A stretch of 64,000 nt of DNA from Whitmania pigra (Eukaryota; Annelida; Clitellata; Hirudinida; Haemopidae): NCBI GenBank assembly GCA_021613335.1, contig JAJTWR010000055.1, positions 62,501 through 126,500 on the forward strand. The letters run 5' to 3'. This document shows positions 23,907-37,204 of this stretch, one piece after another. Under the pieces are notes generated by a model. The model saw nothing but the letters and a program-made list of their open reading frames with translations, was not told where the DNA came from and ran no database searches. Position numbers and translations under genes: made by a program. The first letter of the stretch is position 1. Each line of letters begins with the position of its first letter.

Positions 23907-25460
23907 ATGATAATCGTTGTAGAAGAATTTAGAAAATTTTGTCAGACAACATCGATAAGAGGAGTTCCGAAAGTTGTAAAATCCCAAGAATTATTACTGA
24001 AAATTGTTTGGGCAACTTTCGTTCTTGTTTGCATGGCAGCATTCGTCTATTTTTTCTTTGGACTTTTTGTCAAATATTACCAGTGGCCTGTGACCACAAG
24101 ATTTGGTGAAAATATTAAGGGACGGATTGTTTTTCCAGACATCACAATTTGCAGTCTCAACCGTTTTGCGAACTACAGAAAAGACAACATAAGCAATTAT
24201 TTTCAGTTTATAACAAAACTTGAAGGTCCAAAATTAGAAGGTCTGTCTAAAATGGCATTCAATTATATGAATTCAATATTTGGTTTAATGTCAATAATTC
24301 CCAAAAATAAAATGGAAGACAGCGATTGTCCCAATTTGATTACGCATTGTGAAAGGTATGCGCAAAATTGGCAGCATCAGAGTGATTGTACGAACGATTT
24401 CGAATATATTTGGAACGCCCACTATCATGATTGTTACACAATCAAAACAAGTTCATTAAATGAAACTGTTGAAATAAGAGGAATGACACTTCTTTTAAAC
24501 AACGGTCCTCCATTCGCTGATCATATTCCTTACAGCGAGTCACTCACAGAATCTCTATCAAATGGAGTCAGAATGGTGATTCACAGCCCTGGAACGCGTC
24601 CTGATTTAAAGCGTGGTATTTCCATTGGAACTGGTACCGAAAATATCATCAAACTTGTTCAGACAAATGTTGAGAGGCTCCACACCCCACACAATCCAGA
24701 AGACTGCACTCCAGAAGCGTACTTGCCAAATTCAACTAATGATAAATATTCAAGAGACATATGTATCGAGCACTGTTTGCAGATTCAAATATTCAAGTTA
24801 TGTGAATGTACTGTTTACTGGTATGACATACCAGACTCTCTAAGTAACGTTGCACTTTGTGGAAATTTGACAACTGCCTTGTTAAATAAGACCTTGAATT
24901 GGACCATGTTTTTTCAAGAAGTTGAAAAAGTAATATGTGGAATTACTAGTTACCAAATGTTCGAACAATGCGAAAATGAATGCTTGCCATCCTGCAGCAA
25001 GACGAAATACAATTATTTTGTAGCTTCGACACCGTGGCCTCCGAAATTCGTTGAACTCGGACTCTTTGAAAACTACATCAAAGACTGCTTGGACGATCAT
25101 CCTCAGGTTAAGGAACGATTTCGAGCCTACGAATGTTTAAACGCTGAAGTAAGAAAATCTACTACGACTGACGACACGAACTGTGGCAATTACCAAGCAT
25201 CCGATTTGAATGAAACCGCAAAATCCTTCATGCACGTGAAAATTGTTTTTGAAGACGAATTTCCATATTCACTTGTTGATAAACCAGCCTATGCATGGGA
25301 AGACATGCTTTGTCTCACCGGAGGAATGTTGAGTCTCTGGCTTGGAATTTCGATCATGACATTCGCCGAAATTTTGGAACTTTTCTACTTTATTCTCAAG
25401 AGATACTTTGGTAAACTGCATGGCTACTTGTTTAAAGTGAAGCCGCAAGTCATCAGTTGA
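23907..25460 (+). CDS. DEG/ENaC family cation channel subunit, intronless (inverted copy 2, shortened N-terminus)
   Basis: Open frame of 517 residues from the ATG at 23907. It aligns with the 14.9-kb gene throughout: SIRGVPKV, TM1, the cysteine-rich ectodomain and the GIS filter in TM2. The ATG equal to the other copy's start is at 23832, but codon 4 (Leu) is TAA and codon 11 (Trp) is TGA, with no frame change. If translated, it must therefore start at the conserved Met26 position and lose 25 cytosolic residues. It keeps TM1, the gating motif and the pore, so it may still work, or it may be at an early stage of decay. Confidence 0.85.
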   Translation: MIIVVEEFRKFCQTTSIRGVPKVVKSQELLLKIVWATFVLVCMAAFVYFFFGLFVKYYQWPVTTRFGENIKGRIVFPDITICSLNRFANYRKDNISNYFQFITKLEGPKLEGLSKMAFNYMNSIFGLMSIIPKNKMEDSDCPNLITHCERYAQNWQHQSDCTNDFEYIWNAHYHDCYTIKTSSLNETVEIRGMTLLLNNGPPFADHIPYSESLTESLSNGVRMVIHSPGTRPDLKRGISIGTGTENIIKLVQTNVERLHTPHNPEDCTPEAYLPNSTNDKYSRDICIEHCLQIQIFKLCECTVYWYDIPDSLSNVALCGNLTTALLNKTLNWTMFFQEVEKVICGITSYQMFEQCENECLPSCSKTKYNYFVASTPWPPKFVELGLFENYIKDCLDDHPQVKERFRAYECLNAEVRKSTTTDDTNCGNYQASDLNETAKSFMHVKIVFEDEFPYSLVDKPAYAWEDMLCLTGGMLSLWLGISIMTFAEILELFYFILKRYFGKLHGYLFKVKPQVIS

Positions 25461-25531
25461 GATATCAATTTTTGTTAATTGTACAAACTTTTAAGAGAAC
25501 TTTAGACAATTGTCCAGATTCAATTATGTGT

Positions 25532-25537
25532 AATAAA
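25532..25537 (+). terminator. Candidate polyadenylation signal of channel copy 2
   Basis: AATAAA 72 bases past the stop. The matching site in the left arm reads AATTAA, so the hexamer is not conserved between the arms. Confidence 0.4.
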
Positions 25538-25893
25538 TTAATTTCTTAAATTAGTAATTAATTAAAAGTAATATTAATTAACTATTTATTTTTAATTAAA
25601 TGTAATATTAATTAATTATTTATTTTTAATTAAAAGTAATATTAATTAATTATTAGTAATAGTAATAATAATATTAATATTCATAACGATATTAATATTC
25701 AACGATGCAAAGAATTTGCTTGCTTTATTACAGTTCGTGTCAAATTTTTGTAATAACTTTGCACTTTAATTTAATCACTGCACAATCTGTACTTGCGGAT
25801 TTGAAATCTTTTTCATTTTTCATAAAGTGATTTATTGTCGGATATACAAGCAGACAAAAGCCCATTGGCAACAATATTGAAAACTTTAATGGA

Positions 25894-26625
25894 GTCGTTG
25901 GTCCCCACTCTTTTCATCGCCGCGGACAACGTTTGGTTATTTTACCGCGGCTTACTTGGGGGAGGGGGTGACTTTAATTGTTATATTTTACATTGCTTTG
26001 ATTTAATAATTTTAATTTAATTGTAATTAAACATGCTTTCAAAATAAAATACAGTTACTCTACAAAAATTAATATATAATGATTTAACATTTTAATTCAC
26101 TAAAACGCCAAATAAATGCGAACCCTGAGCTTGTTTCTTTGCAACGAGACGTTTCTACCTGGGGGTAATAGGAAACAATGACACCCGAAGTGCGTGGCTT
26201 ACGTCCAGTTTATTCCGATGATTTGGTTGCCGTCGCTGCAGAAAACCACGCTTCACACAAATAGGATGTCGGAAATGGCAATTGCTATGGCGGCAATCTC
26301 AAGGTATTCGGCAATGACTTTAATCCAGAACACCGCCAGAGTTGTTATGTCAAACGTAGTTTTAAGGACTTTAGCAATCTCCAGCAGTTGATCTTCTTGC
26401 ACAGACATGCTTGATTCACCTGGTTTGATGACAAATGGGTCATACCACTTTGTGTGCTTTGATGTGGTTAGTAATTTTAACAATATTAAACAATATTATG
26501 TTAAATAACACGCTAAGAGATGGCAGCGGTTGTTCTCAAGCCTTACAAACTATTTTAAATTTTGTAAATAAAATGGAAATAATTTAATGTTTCTTGGCCG
26601 GCCCGAGAGTTGAGGACCACTTGCT
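25894..26625 (-). mobile_element. Decayed hAT element with ZBED5-like transposase fragment
   Basis: Imperfect inverted ends are visible: TTGGTCCCCACTC at about 25896 and, on the other strand, GTGGTCCTCAACTCTCGGG near 26625. On the minus strand at about 26100-26490, WYDPFVIKPGESSMSVQEDQ, LLEIAKVLKTTFDITTLAVF and FWIKVIAEYLEIA match the C-terminal part of ZBED5/FAM200-type hAT transposases. A frameshift follows near the position of the family CEAGFSA motif. I found no clear target duplication. Confidence 0.6.
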
Positions 26626-26639
26626 GTAAGTCACAAGTG

Positions 26640-26872
26640 CTCTGTGAAAACCTTTTAAATATTTCTGTAACAACTGCTTTAGTAGAAAGATCATTTAGCA
26701 CAAAAAACAAGATACTCAACAGGTTAAGAAATAGAATGACATTAGAAACTTTATTAATAATAATTAACTTAATTGTATGATCATAAGCATTGAAGAACCT
26801 GACGTTCCAACGGAAGATTTTCTAGACAGAGTGGTATATCTAGTTGCTTTGAAAAAACCTCGGTAATTAAGA
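26640..26872 (+). mobile_element. hAT transposase C-terminal dimerisation domain, relic
   Basis: Reading LLNISVTTALVERSFSTKNK then ILNRLRNRMTLETLL, a stop, and SIEEPDVPTEDFLDRV gives the conserved RSFS...LRNRM..ETL core of the hAT dimerisation region. The rest of the transposase is missing. It belongs to a different element from the one just upstream. Confidence 0.6.
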
Positions 26873-27292
26873 TTTCTTTGAAGGTTTCATCTTTGAACAT
26901 TTTTTTTATTTTGGATTGTGTAATATGTTTGCATAGTGTTGTTAGCTAATAAAATCCTTACATCGAACTGACAAATTATTTGATTTCAAATTGGGATTTT
27001 GCAAGAAAAGGACCTCCGAAATCTTGTAATGCCCTCCCCTCCCGAATCATATTGTCTGAAAAAAACCTGTACGTGGCCAAGTTCTTCAAAGCTGGGCAAT
27101 GCAGATGCATGACTTGACAAACGCCAAGATACCCAAAGAGCACTTGCAGTTCATCATCAGCTGGAAACAAGTGAAGTTCTTGTTCTGAACAATTTTCCCC
27201 GATGTATCGAACTTAAGTTACTGGATTTGGACCCATTTTTAATTGTTTATTTCTCCCCAGATCTCGCTTGAGTATATTGTCGATCTATTACA

Positions 27293-27375
27293 CCAGGGGT
27301 GTCCAACACACGGCTCACCATAGATTTCTATTCGGCCCGTAAAGCTTTTCCGAATTTGTAAAATATTCTTTATAT
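27293..27375 (+). mobile_element. hAT-type terminal sequence
   Basis: CAGGGGTGTCCAACACACGG, then CGGCCCGTAAAGCTTTTC, matches the terminal at 23076. The following 27376-27669 shows nothing recognisable. Confidence 0.5.
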
Positions 27376-27669
27376 AATTAAAAACATTTTAAACAATATT
27401 TCCAGAACTATATAATTTCGGTTGTTAGCCGAAATCCGAGGTAGGAGAATCTAAGTCATCCGATTTTTATTTAAATTGTTAAGCCCAGAGATAATTTATA
27501 AGGCAAAATAAGCAAAAAATAATATGAAACAGCCTTAAAAACTTATTGGTGAGCTTTACTAAGTCGCAAAGCCAGATTAAATAGACATAAATATTTACGT
27601 AAAAATAGCAGACGAAATATAAAAATAAATTCAATTAATGTCTTAATAAATCTACATTAATAAACAATG

Positions 27670-30098
<2,429 letters not shown>

Positions 30099-30240
30099 TT
30101 TCTATCAACATGGAAGCAGACAACATACAAATCGGAGAATTTAAAAATGAAAACAAATATTGTATCTGAAACGGTTTGACTAAAATCGTAAAAAAAAATA
30201 TTAATTTTATTAATAAAAATATGAAATTTATTATAATATG

Positions 30241-33191
30241 ATGACTTTCTAAATAAATTTATTTGCGTAAAATTCTTGAACAAATTTTAAACAAATCAAC
30301 TCAATATTAGTTACAAGCAATGTTAGAATGAGCAAATGACGTCATCCTCTGTCATGAGGTGCATGGAACGCAAAGCGCATTAAGACGAACTCAACACAAA
30401 GAATCAGTAAAAGAGCTCAGCCACCTCAAAATTATCTGACTTTATTGAAAATGTGGGAATCACTGCATCCACATGCATTCATACATCACTGGCATATACT
30501 GTGTGCTTGAATGATTTTTTTTGTTTGTTTTATCAACAACTGACCACAATAAAACTCAATTTAATTACCTCATTATTTTAATATGGTTGACCTACAGAAT
30601 GAATGCAATTCACAAACAAGACTCATCAACAATAACATTAGTAGCACTATTTTTATAAAAATATCCGAACTGGAATATGTTAAATGGAATACACTGCTAA
30701 GCAGAGTTTAGCAAAATGTTGTTGAAATGCCAGGGACAAATACTCTGAAATATCTGAGGTGCAGTGTAAAGAATCCAATAGATGTGATCACTTCAAGAAG
30801 ATATCTCTGGTCCTTCTAAACTGATAGAAATTCCCGAAAAAAATAGTGGTGATTATTTTCTTCTCCAGACCTGTACGTGACTGAAAGTCAGCTGAAATTT
30901 TCTCTTGGTTTCTCTAATAACCATCGGAAAACTCAAGTCCTCGATCAAGTCAAAGTTTGGTGAGAGACGATCCTTGATGCCTTCAGCTCCTGTGTAATTG
31001 ACACCATTACTTGTCCTGAAACCTCCTATCCAGTTTTCCTTTGAAAGCCAAAAAAAAAAAGTTATTGAAAGGCATCAATATTCTTTAAAAATGTGAAAAA
31101 ATACTAAATAAAATGGGGCTGTAATAACCTAGTAATAAATTCAAATGTTGATCCACTAACTCTTGGAGTGAAGTTGGTGGAGAAGGAATATGGTGAGGCG
31201 ATAACCAAAATGCCTGATGGTGCCACCAATTGGGGCAGCCTGTTCAGAAAGTTTTTCGGTGTTTTCAAACGACAGATTAGATTGGCAGCCAGCACACAGT
31301 CAAACTGGCCAATATTTAGGGGGAGGCAGCAGGCATCACTATGTTGAAACTCAGTTTTTCTTCTGTCCTTAGATGGAAAAATAACTACATATCATTTTGA
31401 GGCATTAATTAGATGAATTATATGTAAAACATTCTCCAGTAACGCAGACTGAGAACGCATAAGAAAAAAATCCTTATTCGAGATTTGACAACTCAAGCTC
31501 AGTTTAAGTTGTTAACGAGTATCCAATTACTCGAATAGATGGGTAGTCAAACCCAACTTGTAATTAATTGTGAAACCATTGTGATATTAAAAACTTCTAA
31601 CTAATCCTGAAAGATGTTTGAGTGCTACAAAGACTTCATTGACCAACATTCATCATCAGAAGGTTTGCATCATCATAATACTAACGATTGTTGGATCAAC
31701 TGAAGCATTGCACAAATCATTCAATTCTCCTTCAATAAGGGATGAATACAGCAGACTTCCTTTGTCCTTCAAGATTTGACAAGTGTCGACAAAAAGGCAG
31801 CTATAATCCAGTCCAAGTACTCGGTCAAAATGCCTGGCAAGTTCAAAAGTGGATCGACCCACAGCACATCCAACATCCAAGGCTTTCTGAAAATATTTGC
31901 ATGCAATGATACACAGTGAATAGCTTATTTGATTTAAGTATTGGTAGCCAATGTTAGGCATCAAAAATATATCTTCAGTTATGATACAAATTCGTGCACA
32001 TTGCTGTGAAATATGCTATTAATAATAAATGTCACAACACTTAACTGCATTCGTTTTACTGTGCTTGATGCACAAATCGGCAATCCGTTTTGGAAAGAAG
32101 AGAAATTCCTCATCGATATCATTAGCCCACGGTTCAGATAGTTCCTTTTTACTACCATAATGGAATAACAAGTACTGATTAAGATAACTCTCTGTTTCAT
32201 ATAAGTTGTCATGCATCTGCTTTCTCCTCAATGATAAATATCTCCAGGTTGAGAAGATAGCCACGGCGCTTGTGGCAGTGAGGGCGCCAATAGCAAGTAT
32301 TTTATGATCGACGTGGAAAATGTTACTCATGATCTGCAAAGTGGCGACAAAAAAGTTATTAACTTAGGTCAGTAATAAGTAGCATCCAATAAATTCTGAT
32401 TTAATATTGATAACGCCCCTCCAAGCATTAACCGAGCACGATATTTACTATCAAAAAATGTTTAAAAGCGAGCCTTAAAAATGTTTGAAAAAGTCCAAAT
32501 TAGAAAATTAATGGCATTAAAATATACAACAAAATTAAATCAATTAAGAACGCGAATTTATTCTTAGCCATTAAAATAATCCAACAGTGGCATTAAAGAT
32601 GCACCGACTTTGATGCATCTGCAAGCAAATTCCTAAATGTCAATCAGAAATCGATTACTATTAATACCGTATTTTTCAAAACCGCTGCCATTAATTAATG
32701 TCACTAACTTTATGTAAATTTCTCTTTTCTTGACTGCATTTAGACCAAACACTCAAACTTTTGAAGTGAACTGATATCTGAGCTCCAAAGCTGAAGTATC
32801 TCAAACATCAACACACGGCCTAAGAATTATCCACTTGAACCATGGTTACGCAATTTAGAACTGTATCAAATTTTTAGCCCAGAATAGTTGATAAAATAAC
32901 GAAGTCCAAAGTTTTTTCTCACAGTTAACATTCGAGACCTCATACAAAAATGAAACCAAGAAATGTGAACATTCTTTTCTTTGGGGATCAATTACCAAAG
33001 ATATTCCTCAAAAGAAAAAATTGAGGTAAACTAACGAACATATTAGAGCAAGCAGAACCATAGGCAATGCAATAGCCCATAAACCACATCAGAAAAAAGC
33101 TATCAAACAAAGCCAAGTATACATTTCAGAAACTAAATTGCGATCTCTTGTGCGAAACACGAGGCAACACTCTCTGCCAAAACATCAAACT
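30241..33191. repeat. Segmental duplication, copy 2
   Basis: Direct copy of 9908-14246 without the SAP-bearing sequence in intron 2. It begins 140 bases from the coiled-coil gene's start codon, so that gene's promoter lies at the border. Confidence 0.88.
30853..32339 (-). CDS. Membrane-anchored SAM-dependent methyltransferase, OvoA C-terminal type (copy 2)
   Basis: Four exons, 32046-32330 (or from 32339), 31686-31886, 31161-31367 and 30853-31038, have the same lengths and phases as copy 1 and give 292 residues. All motifs are kept: the N-terminal membrane helix, ALDVGCAVGRSTFELAR, CVLAANLICRL, ILVIASPYSF and ENWIGGF. The C-terminal RETKRKFQLTFSHVQVWRRK is closer to the family pattern than copy 1 (RETKIEFQ). 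Intron 2 is only 318 bases. Both copies look functional, and this one has the more family-like sequence. The role, possibly N-methylation of a thiol-histidine, is inferred from resemblance only. Confidence 0.82.
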
Positions 33192-33584
33192 GAACGAAAT
33201 AAGCAGAGACGAGACTTGTTATAGACACCTTGTCCATTAGATGTTCAATAATAAACAAAAAATTTGTTGGAAAAGCATCATCAACCACTTCAGTAAAATT
33301 TCTAAATGATCAGAGCAAAATGACTTTGCAGCAATTTTGAACTAGAATGTGTGGCTCAACAATTTTCACATTCAATGATTATTCCAAAGAATAAGCTTGT
33401 ATTTCTGTCTTTTTTCAGGCAAAATATTCCAAACCAGAATTTTGGTCAAGTCTAAATCAAACTAAATCAAACAACATATTCCAAATTTATCATCAGCAAT
33501 TGCACCATAAAAATTGTGTATCCAAATGTAAAGACCGTTTGAAAAGGAACATAAGAAACACAAGACTGTACAAGTCCAGAATAA

Positions 33585-34175
33585 TTAATCCAGTTTTAAA
33601 GGATCCGCTTGTGAACTGCCGAGTCCATGTTCTTCTTCGGTGTCAGTGTATTCTGTCGGTTCCTCGCCAGGTTTTAAAAGCCTGCCTAAAAATTGGAATC
33701 TGTCGCTGAATTGAAGCTCCCATTCTCTGATGCTTTCCATCTGGCTGGGAGTCAGATCACTGAGGTCGTCGTATGTGTCTCTGATGGTATCCCCCGTCAG
33801 AGAAAACGTGCCGAGTCCCCTCGAAGCATCGCGCCCGGCAAAGACTCCATAGGGACCATCTGGCCCGTACTGACCGCGTTCTTTCGTCACGTCGAATACT
33901 TTCCCGTTGACAGCCATTAAGATTCTGCCATCTTTGTTGTTCATTTCTCTCAATTGTTCAAGTGTGAAGTCTTGCCTTTTGAGGGGTGGCAATGTGTTTT
34001 GGTCAGCTAATAACCTGCTGTGTTGCTTTTTTGCTCGAATGATCTTATATAAAAGAAAACTGCAAACACATAACAAAATGATGTTCAGTGGGTTACACCA
34101 AGTGGTTCCATACTGGCCAGCATCAACTGATGATGCACCCTTTGACAAATCCTGAACATTTTCTTGATTGTCCAT
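33585..34175 (-). CDS. Membrane-associated progesterone receptor component (PGRMC1/2-like), intronless
   Basis: 196 residues, the usual PGRMC length. A lumenal N-terminus of about 27 residues is followed by one transmembrane helix (NIILLCVCSFLLYKII, about 31-46) and a cytochrome-b5-like domain from KRQDFTLEQL (about 67) to about 167. YGPDGPYGVFAGRDASRGL keeps the tyrosine (Y109 here) that binds haem in the human protein, and EYDDLSDLTP-type sequence follows (TYDDLSDLTP). The tail is acidic (TEYTDTEEEHG). PGRMC proteins bind haem in the ER membrane and support cytochrome P450s and sterol metabolism. Vertebrate genes have introns, but this one has a single open exon, so intron loss or a working retrocopy is likely. 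The start is the first ATG before the lumenal segment. Confidence 0.93.
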   Translation of the reverse strand: MDNQENVQDLSKGASSVDAGQYGTTWCNPLNIILLCVCSFLLYKIIRAKKQHSRLLADQNTLPPLKRQDFTLEQLREMNNKDGRILMAVNGKVFDVTKERGQYGPDGPYGVFAGRDASRGLGTFSLTGDTIRDTYDDLSDLTPSQMESIREWELQFSDRFQFLGRLLKPGEEPTEYTDTEEEHGLGSSQADPLKLD

Positions 34176-34884
34176 GTCAAGCAGACGTCAGTTATCTAGA
34201 GTTGTATCAAACAAACGGTTGTTTAAAAATCGGTAATTTATGTAATTATATTGTAGAGTTAATAAAAAAAATACTTAAACATGATTCGCACGTTGGACTG
34301 ATAGTTAATGACATATCACTTGATGATGCAATGAACGGGTAATTAGCAATCGTACCAACTTCATTAATGTAATAGGAACTGCAAAGATGAAAATCCACTC
34401 TAGCGCTTGCCAGTCCCCGGCACGTAACTCGAAAAATAGAAAACTATCACTCCCAGCGTTGCATTTACGACACAGCCGATGTTTCCTAAACAAACCCTTC
34501 TCAGGCAAACTGTTTTAAAACTCAAGTTCTTAATTAATCATATAAAATAAGTTTTTATATTTACAATTTTTAATTTTTTTTTATTAATTTAATAATGGTT
34601 AAGTCAAATGGAATGCACGTTGAATTAATAATCTTTTAATTTATTTTTTAAATTTATGAGTAAAATACTCGAATCATTTTTTAATCCTTCAAAACATGTT
34701 TTTTCATCAGTTGAGTTAACGTGGCCTAATATCTAAAGCCTACGTGTAAGATTATCAGGGTTACTTGTGACTTTTTTGACTTTGAAATTGAGCCTTAACC
34801 TACTTTCACGTTCCTGCTACACACAATTTAATAACATCTGTTATCAGAAAAACCCGAAAGTACAATGTATAGCATTCATGTTAA

Positions 34885-35025
34885 TAATCACATTTATATT
34901 TATAAAACGCCATAAGCGTTAGAGACGCTCAGCCATTTGTAAAGCTGCATCGTGGCGTTGTAAGCTGGGTCGCGAACACGACATGTAACGTTACCCTCCG
35001 AGCCAACATGTACGCATCGGAAGTT
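34885..35025 (-). repeat. tRNA-derived SINE copy
   Basis: Matches the SINE at 46570-46735. It keeps the TTATAAAACGCC...GCGTTAGAGACGCT end that resembles the tail of the 62-kb LINE, and GGGTCGCGAACACGAC in place of the B box. Confidence 0.55.
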
Positions 35026-35249
35026 CCAAAATGCGTTGAAGCAACTAGATTTCTAACATGTGTGATACTCACTAGTGGCTAAGTTTCAATCTGTTTCTTC
35101 GATCGTTTCAAAATATGGAACGCGTAAATTAAATTAGTTCAAAATTAAGGTTTCTAATTTAAGCCGACTTAATAAAGTGATGAGTTGCTGCATTTGAGCA
35201 AACGTTCTATAAATTTATGCAACCATATATATATAAATAGTCTCCTATA

Positions 35250-36415
35250 TACGGATGCACCAAGGCGAAGGCACGGTGCCATGTGGTGATGGAGACACAC
35301 AAGACCCTACGCGGAAGTGTAGCTAGGAGTTACGGCGCCCAGGGCGGAATTGATAATATGGTGCTCCATCCTAATATTATTAATTTAGTATCAACATTGC
35401 CAATCTAGCCACATGCCGCCCGGAACGGACCTTCCCTCCCTCCCTCTTGCTATGCCATTCTCCCTGCGCCAGTCATATTTCTCTCCTGACAAGCAAAAAA
35501 GTCCATTTGAAACTTAATTAGCAGGCAGTCTTAACATGCAGCACTAGAGCAGTGAAGTAGTCAAGTATGTTAAAATTTGTCGATGAAAGGAGACATTTTT
35601 TATGAATGTTGCAACAGTAAACTATAGTGGAATAGCGGCAAATAGCAAACGTCACTCTAAAGACACACAAAGCAAACAAACTAATGGTTTCGTTATTGAA
35701 ACCCTTAAAAATATGAAGGGGTATGTTAGATTGAACACAGATAGGGTAGAGGGAGAACAGAGGCATAACTAAGTGGGACAGGGAGCCCTTATGTCCCCGG
35801 GCGACAAAATGAAGCTTAACAACATTACATTATAATAAGTGAACAAGGGTAATAAGTCGGTCACACGATCACTTCAGCTACTGCATCTGCTTATTCTGCA
35901 ATCCATTGTGGCCGAGTTTTAAAAAAGATGTGCCCATCACAGTAAAGCGAGAGTCTGAAACACGATGGAGTCTACAATCAAATGTTAAAGCTAGCCTTGG
36001 AGGACTGAATGAACTAGCACGGCTTAGAAAAACTCTTCTATTCGATAGAGATGTCGATGCATCTCGTCGAAATTCCATCTTTTGAAACTTTCTACAACAC
36101 GGCCATTAACTTTTCACTGAAATTAAAGATTGTTTAATGCTGCTACTCTTTTGGATCTTGGTTTTATTGCGCTTTGTGGAGACGACATATTTCAGAATCT
36201 GCGAATTTCATTTGCAATTTTTTAACAATAACATTTTCAATTGAAAGCTGTGAGTGGTTGTTCAGCAAATTGAAACTAATTTTGTAGTATTCATGTGCTT
36301 CAACGGGACAGGATCGTTTCGGTGATCTTGTTCTTCATAGCGTTAAAAGGGAAACAACTGAAAAATTTGACCAGTTTGCGACAGCAAAATAAACGAAAAT
36401 AAATCATTTGTAGAT
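35250..36415 (+). mobile_element. Decayed hAT element with ZMYM1-like transposase
   Basis: From about 35930 the plus strand reads VTVKRESETRWSLQSNVKAS, then LARLRKTLLFDRDVDASRRN, stops, and later CEWLFSKLKLI and DRFGDLVLHSVKRETTEKFD with FATAK. This is the family TRW...FSKLKLI...RL..L..LSIE..IAEK order of ZMYM1-type hAT transposases, with many breaks. The sequence near 35330-35360 (GGCGCCCAGGGCGGAA) looks like a GC-rich hAT end. Nothing else is recognised between 34200 and 37200. Confidence 0.5.
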
Positions 36416-37204
36416 CTAAACCAGTCTACTTCAGTAAGTGAGTGAGTTATGTAATATAATTTCCATAAATTTGCTTCTTTAAAAACAATGTTTCAAGAAA
36501 AATTAAATTGATATTCGTTATACAATGCGATAGAAAAATTAAGGTGGGAGGGAGACGGAGTCGCCAATTCTATAGTTCGTCCCCGGACGAAAAATATTCT
36601 AGATAAGTCTCTGAGGGAGAACTTGGTCCTATTTACTCCTCTGCCTAAGCACTGAAATTTCATTGAATTAATGAATCGCGTGCTGTCTATAAGGTGCATT
36701 TGGTGGCTAAAGAGATGGCGATCAGAAAATAAATATTTAAATTTGTTTCAACAGTTTCGTATTTAGTCAGTTTATAAAAGTAAGGCAATCAATATCATTC
36801 TTATGTTGATCAACTTCTGGTGATGGTTAGCTATTTATTTATATGTTTGATGAAAGTCCGTTGCACAACTAGGATGATTGGACTGATGGTTAGCTCTGTG
36901 TTTTAAAGGTTATTTATAATTATTGGTGGCTATCAGCGAACATAAAGACTGAATTAAGTTTTTAATACTTCACCATTGAAATTATAACCTAATGTTTAAT
37001 ATAAATATTGTTGTAATAAAACTGCAGCAATTATTAATCTTATATATTAGTTTAATTTTTGATCAATAAAAATGGTAATAAAATTTTAATTTTATGATTC
37101 AATGTTTTTGTTTTCTCAATGATAATAGGCAGGAGCTCGATACAGACTATCGTCAAATAAATATCACTTTGTTATTAATCTTTCCAATATTTAAATAAAT
37201 TTTT